Made by a program: the position numbers and the translations under genes | NCBI GenBank assembly: GCA_902478455.1 | Contig: CABSLJ010000076.1 | Span: 1 to 10,801 of the forward strand | Direction: 5' to 3' | Source of the DNA: an uncultured Oscillospiraceae bacterium | Lineage (GTDB): Bacteria > Bacillota > Clostridia > Oscillospirales > Acutalibacteraceae | Length of the DNA stretch: 10,801 bases | The notes under the pieces: generated by a model | What the model was told of the DNA's origin: nothing | Database searches by the model: none | The model's input: only the letters and a program-made list of their open reading frames with translations | Shown: positions 1 through 7,346 of the stretch, piece by piece | Layout of the letters: every line of letters begins with the position of its first letter | Numbering within the stretch: the first letter of the stretch is position 1

Positions 1-428
1 CCACCAAGGGCGTGGACGCCGATATGGCCGACGCCGTGACCGAAGAGAATTTGGAGCAGGCGGTCGCCTTCGCCAAGGCGGCGGCCGAACGCTACAAAAG
101 CATTGTGGCCATTACGGGGGCCATCGACCTGGTTTCCGACGGCAAGACCTGCTTCGTCATCCGCAACGGCCGCCCCGAGATGGGACGCATCACCGGCACG
201 GGCTGCCAGCTTTCCGGCCTGTTGACCGCCTATCTCGTGGCCAACCCCGGAAACGAACTGGAGGCCGCCGCGGCCGCCGTGGCTTCCATGGGCCTGGCAG
301 GCGAAATCGGCTGGAACAGCTGCGCTCCCACCGACGGAAACGCCCCCTACCGCAACCGCATCATCGACGCCATCTATCACATGGACGGCAAAACGCTGAA
401 CGAAGGAGCCAAATATGAAGTGCGATAA
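1..428 (+). CDS. thiM: Hydroxyethylthiazole kinase, 3' part (5' end outside window)
   Basis: ThiM phosphorylates 4-methyl-5-(2-hydroxyethyl)thiazole with ATP, giving the thiazole phosphate used by ThiE in thiamin salvage. The reading frame is open from the window edge (first full codon at position 3, reading TKGVDAD), so the GTG at 12 is an internal valine, not a start. About 141 C-terminal residues are present, roughly half of a normal ThiM of about 270. Family marks seen are KGVD, ITGAIDLVSDG (matching the VTGxxDxVSDG strand of ThiM) and ITGTGCQLSG, the ribokinase-like anion-hole GTGC loop with its conserved cysteine. The stop (TAA, 426-428) lies 14 bp inside thiE, implying translational coupling. 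The promoter, and any TPP riboswitch, would be to the left of the window. The assignment is secure; only the N-terminal part is unseen. Confidence 0.93.
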   Translation, partial: TKGVDADMADAVTEENLEQAVAFAKAAAERYKSIVAITGAIDLVSDGKTCFVIRNGRPEMGRITGTGCQLSGLLTAYLVANPGNELEAAAAAVASMGLAGEIGWNSCAPTDGNAPYRNRIIDAIYHMDGKTLNEGAKYEVR

Positions 429-1056
429 AGAGAACCTCCTGCTCTACGCCGTGACCGACCGCGCATGGCTGGGAGAAAGTACCCTGGCCCATCAGGTGGA
501 GGAATCCATCTTAGGCGGCGCGACCATGATCCAGCTGCGGGAAAAGCATCTGGACAGCGACGCCTTTCTCGCCGAGGCCCGTGAAATCAAGGCGCTCTGC
601 AAGCGCCACGGCGTGCCGTTCCTGGTCAACGATAACGTGGACATCGCGGTCGCAATGGACGCCGACGGCGTCCACGTGGGTCAGCACGATATGGAGGCCG
701 GCGCCGTCCGGGAAAAGATCGGTCCCGACCGCATTCTCGGCGTTTCCGCCCAGACGGTGGAGCAGGCTCTGCGCGCTCAGGCAGCCGGAGCCGATTATCT
801 GGGCGTGGGCGCGGTCTTTCCCACCGGCACCAAGGATGACGCCGATGCAGTCAGCTTCGACACACTCAGAGAGATCTGCGCAGCCGTCACCATCCCGGTG
901 GTGGCTATCGGCGGCATCGGCCCCGGCAATCTGATGCAGCTCGCGGGCAGCGGCGTCTGCGGCGTGGCGGTCGTTTCGGCCATCTACGCCCAGCCGGACA
1001 TCCGCGCAGCCGCCCGTAAACTCCGGGCGCTTTCTCAGGAGATGATCGCGCGATGA
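415..1056 (+). CDS. thiE: Thiamin-phosphate synthase
   Basis: ThiE joins HMP pyrophosphate (from ThiD) to thiazole phosphate (from ThiM), releasing pyrophosphate and giving thiamin monophosphate; it is a cytosolic TIM-barrel enzyme. The 213 residues match the usual family length. Motifs in order: QLREK (40-44), VNDNVDIA (71-78), DGVHVGQ (84-90), VGAVFPTGTKDDAD (131-144, the flexible phosphate loop), AIGGI (164-168) and VAVVSAI (184-190) at the phosphate-binding C-terminal strands. The ATG at 415 has an AAGGAG site at 403-408 with 6-nt spacing, inside the end of thiM. The stop overlaps the next start as ATGA (1053-1056). All active-site motifs look intact, so a functional enzyme is expected. 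Confidence 0.97.
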   Translation: MKCDKENLLLYAVTDRAWLGESTLAHQVEESILGGATMIQLREKHLDSDAFLAEAREIKALCKRHGVPFLVNDNVDIAVAMDADGVHVGQHDMEAGAVREKIGPDRILGVSAQTVEQALRAQAAGADYLGVGAVFPTGTKDDADAVSFDTLREICAAVTIPVVAIGGIGPGNLMQLAGSGVCGVAVVSAIYAQPDIRAAARKLRALSQEMIAR

Positions 1057-1709
1057 GGCCCGAGGGCGCGATTTTTGATCTGGACGGCACGCTGACCGAT
1101 TCCATGTACATCTGGGACGAAGCGCCGGGCACGCTGGTCCGCCGGTTCGGCAAAACACCGCCCGACAATCTGGCCGGGCAGCTCAAGGAGATGGGCCGCC
1201 TGGAGGCGTCCGAATATCTGATCCGGACCTTTGGGCTTTGCAGCACCCCCGGGCAGGTGATGGAAAGCATCAATGAGCTGGTCACCGTCGAGTACCGGGA
1301 GCGCGTTCCGTTAAAGCCCGGGGCGGATGCCCTGCTCTCCCGTCTGGAATCGCTGGGCGTGCCCTGCGGCATCGCCACGGCAAGCGAAAGCTTTCAGGCG
1401 CGGGACGCCATGCGCCGCCTGGGGCAGTGGGCGCATTTCCGCTTTGCCATCAGCTCCCTGCAATACGGTCCCAAAACCCGGCCGGACATCTATTTCGAGG
1501 CGGCCCGCCGGCTGGGGAGCCAGGTACAGCGCACGCTGGTCTTTGAGGACGCCCTTCACGCCGCGCGCACGGCGAAGGAGGCCGGTTTTCTGGTCGCCGG
1601 CGTGTACGATTCCTCCGCCGAAGCCGACCAGCCGGCCCTACGCGCTCTGTGCGACTGGTATCTTCCCCGGTTGGACGATTCCGATTTTCTCGCCCAGCTG
1701 GAAGCATAA
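1053..1709 (+). CDS. HAD-superfamily phosphatase in thi operon (candidate thiamin-phosphate phosphatase)
   Basis: This is a haloacid-dehalogenase-fold hydrolase of the beta-phosphoglucomutase-like subgroup, 218 residues. All four HAD motifs are visible: motif I FDLDGTLTDS (8-17; D9 nucleophile, D11 acid/base), motif II ATAS (108-111), motif III K141 in GPKTRPDIYFEAARRLG, and motif IV VFEDA (163-167; E165, D166 for Mg2+). A helical cap lies at about 18-85. The ATG overlaps the thiE stop by 4 bp, so it is co-translated with thiamin-phosphate synthase. Family knowledge: HAD phosphatases that convert thiamin monophosphate to thiamin are known in plants and in some bacteria lacking ThiL. Inference: this gene has that role here, acting on the ThiE product so that a thiamin pyrophosphokinase elsewhere can make TPP. 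Alternatives are a generic sugar-phosphate or nucleotide phosphatase, or a housecleaning enzyme for HMP phosphate. The fold is certain; the substrate is not. Confidence 0.9.
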   Translation: MRPEGAIFDLDGTLTDSMYIWDEAPGTLVRRFGKTPPDNLAGQLKEMGRLEASEYLIRTFGLCSTPGQVMESINELVTVEYRERVPLKPGADALLSRLESLGVPCGIATASESFQARDAMRRLGQWAHFRFAISSLQYGPKTRPDIYFEAARRLGSQVQRTLVFEDALHAARTAKEAGFLVAGVYDSSAEADQPALRALCDWYLPRLDDSDFLAQLEA

Positions 1710-1713
1710 ATTC

Positions 1714-1755
1714 ATAACCGCGGTAGATTGGGGGCACCACCTTCTGCCGCGTTAT
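1714..1755 (+). other. Imperfect hairpin between the HAD gene and thiD
   Basis: Inverted repeat with arms 1714-1727 (ATAACCGCGGTAGA) and 1743-1755 (TCTGCCGCGTTAT). It gives 13 pairs with one bulged C and one G-U pair, and a 15-nt loop containing GGGGG. No U-tract follows, so it does not look like a complete terminator. It sits in the only real gap of the thi operon. It could be an mRNA processing or stabilising stem, a REP-like element, or an attenuating structure; the sequence alone does not decide. Confidence 0.5.
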
Positions 1756-1781
1756 AAAACTTCAATGTGGTTTGACATCAG

Positions 1782-1788
1782 AAAGGAG
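1782..1788 (+). promoter_or_regulatory. Ribosome binding site fixing the thiD start
   Basis: AAAGGAG with 7-nt spacing to the ATG at 1796. The alternative in-frame TTG at 1772 would place this site inside the coding region and add eight residues not found in the family, so ATG 1796 is chosen. Confidence 0.85.
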
Positions 1789-1795
1789 TAACCCC

Positions 1796-2596
1796 ATGAA
1801 AACAGCATTGACGATCGCTGGAAGCGATTCCAGCGGAGGCGCCGGAATTCAAGCCGATATCAAGACCATGAGCGCAAACGGCGTTTATGCCATGAGCGCC
1901 GTCACCGCCTTGACGGCTCAAAACACCACCGGCGTCTACGGCATTTTGGAATCCACCCCCGAATTTCTGGCCAATCAGCTCGACTGCATCTTTACCGACA
2001 TCTATCCCGACGCGGTCAAGACGGGCATGGTCTCCTCCACCGCCCTGATCCGGGTAATCTCGGAGAAGCTAAGGCAGTACGGGGCCAAAAACATTGTGGT
2101 CGACCCCGTGATGGTGGCCACCAGCGGCTCGCGCCTGATATCAGAGGACGCCGTCAAGGCGCTTCGGGAGCTGCTGCTCCCGCTCGCGACCGTGCTGACG
2201 CCCAACATTCCGGAGGCGGAGGTCCTCTCCGGACAAAGCATCTCCGGGCCGGGCGACATGGAACACGCCGCCCGGATCATCAGCGAGCAGTATGGCTGCG
2301 CCGTGCTGTGCAAAGGCGGACATCAGATCAGCGACGCCGACGATCTATTGTGGAAGGACGACCGCGGCGTCTGGTTCCGAGGGAAGCGCATCGACAATCC
2401 CAACACCCACGGCACCGGCTGCACCCTTTCGAGCGCCATCGCCTCCAATCTGGCCAAGGATCTGCCTTTGGAGCAGGCAGTCAAGCGGGCCAAGGATTAC
2501 ATCTCCGGCGCGCTGGGCGCCATGCTGGACCTGGGCGCGGGCAGCGGTCCCATGAACCACCTCTTTGCCTTAAAGGGGGAGTTTATAGATGTCTGA
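1796..2596 (+). CDS. thiD: Hydroxymethylpyrimidine/phosphomethylpyrimidine kinase
   Basis: ThiD phosphorylates HMP twice with ATP to give HMP pyrophosphate, the pyrimidine substrate of ThiE. The 266-residue length is typical. Ribokinase-fold marks: IAGSDSSGGAGIQADIKT (7-24, substrate loop), VVDPVMVATSG (101-111), LTPNIPEAEVL (134-144), CKGGH (172-176) and NTHGTGCTLSSAIA (203-216), which holds the GTGC anion hole and conserved Cys. The true start is the ATG after a strong SD, preceded by an 86-bp intergenic gap. The 3' end overlaps thiT by 8 bp, so thiD, thiT and tenA form a second tightly coupled block. The GSDSSGGAG and double-phosphorylation type motifs favour ThiD over a plain pyridoxal kinase. 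All key residues seen are intact. Confidence 0.97.
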   Translation: MKTALTIAGSDSSGGAGIQADIKTMSANGVYAMSAVTALTAQNTTGVYGILESTPEFLANQLDCIFTDIYPDAVKTGMVSSTALIRVISEKLRQYGAKNIVVDPVMVATSGSRLISEDAVKALRELLLPLATVLTPNIPEAEVLSGQSISGPGDMEHAARIISEQYGCAVLCKGGHQISDADDLLWKDDRGVWFRGKRIDNPNTHGTGCTLSSAIASNLAKDLPLEQAVKRAKDYISGALGAMLDLGAGSGPMNHLFALKGEFIDV

Positions 2597-3197
2597 GTGG
2601 ATTGTCGCCGTTTTTACCGTCGCCGTGCTGGGCGTGACCATCTGGCTGTGCCGGGGCGTTTCGCTCAAGGTGCGCGATCTGTGCCTGGCAGGGATGACCG
2701 CCGCGGCCACCCTCGCGCTGCGCTGCCTGCTCATCACACTGCCCAACGGCAGCCACATCAGTCTGGGCGCTATGCTGCCCCTGATGATCCTCGCACTGGT
2801 CTACGATTACCGCGTGGCCTTTTTCAGCGGCTGGGTGACCGGTATCCTCGCCATGCTGCTTCTGCCCGAGTGGCAGCCCGTCCATTGGGCGCAGCCCTTT
2901 GTGGAGCATCTCATCTGCTTTTCCGCCCTGGGCTACGCCGGCGTCTTCGGCTGCCGCAAGCGCTGGCAGGTGACGGCGGGGGCGCTTTTGGCCGTGGTCC
3001 TCAGCGTGGCCAGCCACATCATGGCCGGGGCGATTTTCTTTGCCCAGTACGCCTGGGACGGCTACGGCCCGTGGGCGTACAGCATTGTGGCCAACCTCTC
3101 CGGCCACGGGACAGAGGGAGTAGCGAGCGTAATTCTGATCTCCCTTCTGCCGGTGAAACGGATTCAAAAAGCAGTAAAGGCAGGTGCGCAAGGATGA
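2589..3197 (+). CDS. thiT: Thiamin-specific ECF transporter S component (ThiT/YuaJ family)
   Basis: ThiT is the membrane substrate-binding subunit of an energy-coupling-factor transporter that imports thiamin. It needs the shared EcfA/A'/T module, which is not in this window. The 202-residue protein has about six hydrophobic segments (about 3-21, 30-50, 56-72, 76-92, 102-121, 128-151), typical of an S component. LAGMTAAATLAL (33-44) resembles the AxxxA helix that contacts EcfT. ThiT-like marks are ISLGAMLPLMILAL (57-70), the P98-V-H-W segment leading to E106, SHIMAGAIFF (142-151) and PWAYSIVANL (161-170); these correspond to the region lining the thiamin pocket. ATG 2589 has a GGGGGAG site 7 nt upstream inside the thiD end, and the stop overlaps tenA as ATGA. 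The family call rests on motif pattern and operon; HMP or another thiamin precursor could be the actual ligand. Confidence 0.85.
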   Translation: MSEWIVAVFTVAVLGVTIWLCRGVSLKVRDLCLAGMTAAATLALRCLLITLPNGSHISLGAMLPLMILALVYDYRVAFFSGWVTGILAMLLLPEWQPVHWAQPFVEHLICFSALGYAGVFGCRKRWQVTAGALLAVVLSVASHIMAGAIFFAQYAWDGYGPWAYSIVANLSGHGTEGVASVILISLLPVKRIQKAVKAGAQG

Positions 3198-3862
3198 CCT
3201 TTTGGGAGGAATTGATGCAGGAAAATCTCCCCATCTGGGAGCAGTGCCTGCATTCGGAGTTTTTGCAGCAGCTTGGAGAGGGAACCCTCCCCGAGGCGTG
3301 CTTCAAGGGCTATATTGTGGACGACAGTCTCTACCTGCGCGAATACGCCAAGGTATTCGCCTGGGGAATGCTCAAGGCCGACGACATGGACGCCATCCGC
3401 AACTATTATTCCCTGCTCTCCTTTGTCAACGAGGGGGAGGGGGCCACCCGGCTGCTCTATCTGGAGCGGTTCGGTCTGGACGACGCGCAGATTCAGCATC
3501 TTCCCCTGCGGCCGGAAAATCTGGCCTATACCCGGACGATGGTGGAGGCCGCCAGGGATGGCCAGGGCGAGGCCGAGTGCATGATGGCCTGCCTGCCCTG
3601 CATGGCCAGCTACGGCTGGATTTTTCAACGGCTTTTGGAGCAATATCCCGGTGTGTGCAACACGCCCTACTGGCCGCTGGTCCGCGATTATGCCGGCGCG
3701 GAGTATCAGGCCGCCTGCGACCGGTGGGTCGCTTTTATGGAAGCGGCATGCCGGGAGTTGGAGCCCGCCCGAAAGGAAAGGTGCCGGGAGATTTTCCGCG
3801 CTTGCTCCGTCCATGAGCTCCATTTCTGGGAGATGAGCATGCAGCCCCGCGACGACGTCTGA
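3194..3862 (+). CDS. tenA: Aminopyrimidine aminohydrolase / thiaminase II
   Basis: TenA hydrolyses the amino group of aminomethyl-pyrimidine breakdown products of thiamin to HMP, and can cleave thiamin itself; HMP then goes to ThiD. The 222-residue all-alpha protein fits the family. Residues aligning with the Bacillus subtilis active site are D44 (in YIVDDSLYLREYAKVFA, 40-56), Y112, C136 (nucleophile, in ACLPCMASYGW, 132-142) and E208 (in HELHFW, 207-212). The start is the ATG overlapping the thiT stop; the frame is open far upstream to 2597, but that part overlaps thiT and encodes Arg/Pro-rich shadow sequence. AAAGG at 3176-3180 and AAGG just before the ATG give only a weak ribosome site, consistent with coupling to thiT. 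An oddity is that the usual QDY near D44 reads DDS. Last gene of the thi operon. Confidence 0.94.
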   Translation: MTFWEELMQENLPIWEQCLHSEFLQQLGEGTLPEACFKGYIVDDSLYLREYAKVFAWGMLKADDMDAIRNYYSLLSFVNEGEGATRLLYLERFGLDDAQIQHLPLRPENLAYTRTMVEAARDGQGEAECMMACLPCMASYGWIFQRLLEQYPGVCNTPYWPLVRDYAGAEYQAACDRWVAFMEAACRELEPARKERCREIFRACSVHELHFWEMSMQPRDDV

Positions 3863-3915
3863 GGGCTCCCGCGCGCAGCTGCAGCTCTCATGTAAAATGG
3901 AACGCGGACAAACAG

Positions 3916-3959
3916 GAAAAGGGATTGGACGACGTGTTAACGTCGTCCAATCCCTTTTC
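3916..3959. terminator. Bidirectional terminator between tenA and rrf2
   Basis: Perfect inverted repeat with 20-nt arms (3916-3935 and 3940-3959) around a GTTA loop. The arms begin GAAAAGGG and end CCCTTTTC, so A- and T-runs lie at the base on both strands. It is 54 bp past the tenA stop and 30 bp past the rrf2 stop, between convergent genes. That is the expected place and form of a shared Rho-independent terminator for both operons. Confidence 0.88.
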
Positions 3960-3988
3960 TAAAATGTTTATGTTTTCTGAAAACCGGC

Positions 3989-4405
3989 TCATCGCTCGAT
4001 CTTGGTGCAGTCCTCTTTTCCGGCCGTCTGGTCAAAGGTAAAGGAATCGAGCTTGTCGCGCACCATGGCGGAAACCTCGTTATAGATTTTGTGGAAGCGG
4101 CAGGAGGCGTGGTCGCAGGTATATTCCTCCTGCAGGCAGCGGCTGATCAGGAACGGGCCCTCCACCGCTTCAATGACCTGGCGCAGGGTGATTTCCGCCG
4201 GAGAACGGGCGAGCAGATAGCCGCCGTGCGCCCCTTTAAAGGACTGAACCAGTCCGCCGCCGACCAGCTTGCGCAGAATTTTGAGCGCAAAACGCACCGG
4301 CACGCCCGTGTTTTCTGAAATAGCTTGTGCGCCGAGCTTTTCCCCGCTTTCCGCCAACAGCTCCACAATGCGGACGGCATAATCGGCCTCAAGTGTTATG
4401 TGCAT
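3989..4405 (-). CDS. Rrf2-family transcriptional regulator with cysteine cluster
   Basis: A 138-residue winged-helix DNA-binding protein of the Rrf2 family (relatives: IscR, NsrR, CymR). The N-terminus MHITLEADYAVRIVELLAE is the family's first helix. The recognition region follows (AISENTGVPVRFALKILRKL, 28-47), then the wing FKGAHGGYLLAR (56-67) and the dimerisation helix LRQVIEAVEGP (74-84). Three cysteines follow the HTH at C90, C97 and C102 (spacing C-x6-C-x4-C), with H99 and H105 nearby; Fe-S sensing members usually show C-x5-C-x5-C or a close variant. ATG 4405 follows GAGAGG by 8 nt and lies 12 bp past the rpoD stop, so it is probably co-transcribed with dgt-dnaG-rpoD. Its targets are unknown; no isc/suf genes adjoin it. 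Inference: a redox, iron-sulfur or NO sensor. Confidence 0.9.
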   Translation of the reverse strand: MHITLEADYAVRIVELLAESGEKLGAQAISENTGVPVRFALKILRKLVGGGLVQSFKGAHGGYLLARSPAEITLRQVIEAVEGPFLISRCLQEEYTCDHASCRFHKIYNEVSAMVRDKLDSFTFDQTAGKEDCTKIER

Positions 4406-4417
4406 GGCAGGTCCTCT

Positions 4418-5515
<1,098 letters not shown>

Positions 5516-5529
5516 TGCTTTGTATCCTC

Positions 5530-7299
5530 CTATTTCTTCTGCTCGCGCATCCGTTGCAGATAGCTTGCTATGTCGTTTACATCGGCTGTTGCTGCTTCCT
5601 CTGTTTTGATCTTTTCCCGCTCTGTGAGCAGAACCGAGACATACTCCTCGGCCGCTTGGGCGGTCTCCGCCCCCGGCGGGGAATTTGCCAGAATCTTGGC
5701 CACCCGGCTGATCTCCTCCATGGAGAAATCCTCGGAAAAGCTGTCGATCCCCGTCTCCTTGCCGGAGAGCGCCCGTTCCAAGACGCGCTCATACACCCGG
5801 CGGTTGAACGACGTGCAGAATTTGTCCGCAGGTACCCGCATGGAGATATTCTTAGCCATATCGGGGTGATTTATGAGATAGGCGATCAAGGCTTCCTCCG
5901 CGCGGGCGGCGCGCAGGTTCTGCGACCGCTCGGGATTGACCGTGTCCCTTCCGCCGGAAAGGTCCCGCTGCAGCTCGCGGAACTGCTTTTGGGAGGCGTC
6001 CCGGTCCCTCTTTTTTACGAGCTTATCCACCTGGTAGAGCACCGAGGACTTCTCCACCCCGATTTCCTCGCTGAGCTTGCCGGCATAGAGCTCCTGTTCG
6101 ATGCGGTTGTCCAGCGTGGCGAGAATGGCGGCCGCGCCCGAAAGATAGGCCACCTTGCCGTCGGTCGTCTCCATATTGCAGGAGGCGCGCAGTTTTTGCA
6201 GGCGGTAGTCCACGTCGTTGCCGGAGGCGTCCAGAAGCTGCCGGAAGCGGACCGGTCCCTCCTCCCCATGGGAACGGATGAACTCGTCCGGGTCCTTGCC
6301 GCCCGCGATGGAGAGCACCCGCACCAGCAGCCCCGCCTCCCGCAGAAGCGGAATCGCCCGGCCGGCCGCCTTCTGGCCGGCTTCGTCGGCATCGTAGGAA
6401 ATGACAATTTCCGCCGCATACCGCGCAAGAAGCCGCGCCTGCTCGGAGGTGAGCGCCGTTCCGAGGGTGGCCACGGCGTTGGTAAAGCCGGCCTGATGCA
6501 GGGCGATGACGTCCATGTAGCCTTCAGCCAGAATCAGACGCTTTTCGCCGCTGTTCTTGGCAAAATTGAGGGCAAAAAGGTTGCTGCTCTTTTTAAAGAC
6601 CATCGTATCCGAGGTGTTGAGATATTTCGGCTTGCCGTCCCCCATAATCCGCCCGCCGAAGGCGATGACGTTGCCCCGCAGATCGATGATGGGAAACATC
6701 GCGCGGTCGGTGAAACGGTCGACCGCCCGTCCGCTGCGGCTCTTGAAGGCGAGGTTGGCGGAAATGATCTCGTCGTCCTTATAGCCCTTGGCCCTCAGCG
6801 CGTCCACCAATGCAAAACGGGAGGCGGGCGCATAGCCCAGCCCGAAGTGGCGGATGGTTTTGTCTGTAAGGGCCCTCCCCCGCAGGTAGCCGAGCGCCCT
6901 CTTCCCCTCGGCAGAGGCGATGAGAGCCTGGTGATAAAAGCGGGCCGCTTCGCGGTTCATCTCATAAATCCGGGTGCGCAGACGGGAAAGGCCCTCGTCC
7001 CGGCTGTTTTCCGGCATCTGCATGCCGGCGCGCTGGGCGAGAAAGCGCACCGCCTCCATATAGTCGAGATTTTCGATCCTGCGGATGAAGGTGATCACAT
7101 CCCCGCCGGCTCCGCAGCCAAAGCAGTAAAAGGAGCCGTTTTCGGGGTAGAGGTTGAAAGAGGGAGTCTTTTCCCCGTGGAAGGGGCACAGCCCCACCAT
7201 GTTGCGTCCCCTGCGGCGCAGATTGACATAGCCGGAAACGACGTCCACAATGTCGCTGCGCATCTTAAGGTCCTGTAAAAAATCTTCGGGCAGCGGCAT
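5530..7299 (-). CDS. dnaG: DNA primase
   Basis: DnaG synthesises the RNA primers for replication, recruited by the replicative helicase. The 589-residue length is normal. The N-terminal CHC2 zinc finger has C38-x2-H41-x17-C59-x2-C62. The catalytic core follows (about 110-245, including PIIDLRGNVIAFGGR and YLNTSDTMVFKKS). The TOPRIM fold has E259 in LAEGYMDV and the D303-A-D305 pair in ISYDADEAG, with a further acidic DPDEF segment after it, for metal binding. The C-terminal part (about 440-589) is the helicase-interaction region and is divergent, as usual. The frame is open upstream to 7437, but the ATG at 7299 follows AAAGGAAGTG and its sequence MPLPEDFLQDLK matches the usual DnaG beginning. 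It is 47 bp after dgt and 14 bp before rpoD, in one operon. Confidence 0.98.
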   Translation of the reverse strand: MPLPEDFLQDLKMRSDIVDVVSGYVNLRRRGRNMVGLCPFHGEKTPSFNLYPENGSFYCFGCGAGGDVITFIRRIENLDYMEAVRFLAQRAGMQMPENSRDEGLSRLRTRIYEMNREAARFYHQALIASAEGKRALGYLRGRALTDKTIRHFGLGYAPASRFALVDALRAKGYKDDEIISANLAFKSRSGRAVDRFTDRAMFPIIDLRGNVIAFGGRIMGDGKPKYLNTSDTMVFKKSSNLFALNFAKNSGEKRLILAEGYMDVIALHQAGFTNAVATLGTALTSEQARLLARYAAEIVISYDADEAGQKAAGRAIPLLREAGLLVRVLSIAGGKDPDEFIRSHGEEGPVRFRQLLDASGNDVDYRLQKLRASCNMETTDGKVAYLSGAAAILATLDNRIEQELYAGKLSEEIGVEKSSVLYQVDKLVKKRDRDASQKQFRELQRDLSGGRDTVNPERSQNLRAARAEEALIAYLINHPDMAKNISMRVPADKFCTSFNRRVYERVLERALSGKETGIDSFSEDFSMEEISRVAKILANSPPGAETAQAAEEYVSVLLTEREKIKTEEAATADVNDIASYLQRMREQKK

Positions 7300-7304
7300 A
7301 TGAT

Positions 7305-7314
7305 CACTTCCTTT
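7305..7314 (-). promoter_or_regulatory. Ribosome binding site fixing the dnaG start
   Basis: AAAGGAAGTG on the minus strand, 5 nt before ATG 7299. It supports this start over upstream in-frame starts (as far as 7437) that would overlap the end of dgt and add about 46 unrelated residues. Confidence 0.85.
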
Positions 7315-7346
7315 CCGTCCACCCGCTCTCCCGCCGCTTCCGGCGG

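Noticed and set aside
1753..1777. TATAAA and TTGACA-like hexamers before thiD
   Set aside because: They are in the wrong order and spacing to form one promoter: the TTGACA at 1772 is downstream of TATAAA and has no -10 before the thiD start, and the best -35 for TATAAA is poor with a 19-bp spacer.
2597..3193. Upstream extension of the tenA frame
   Set aside because: It lies wholly within thiT in another frame and is Arg/Pro-rich; the TenA family begins at the ATG at 3194.
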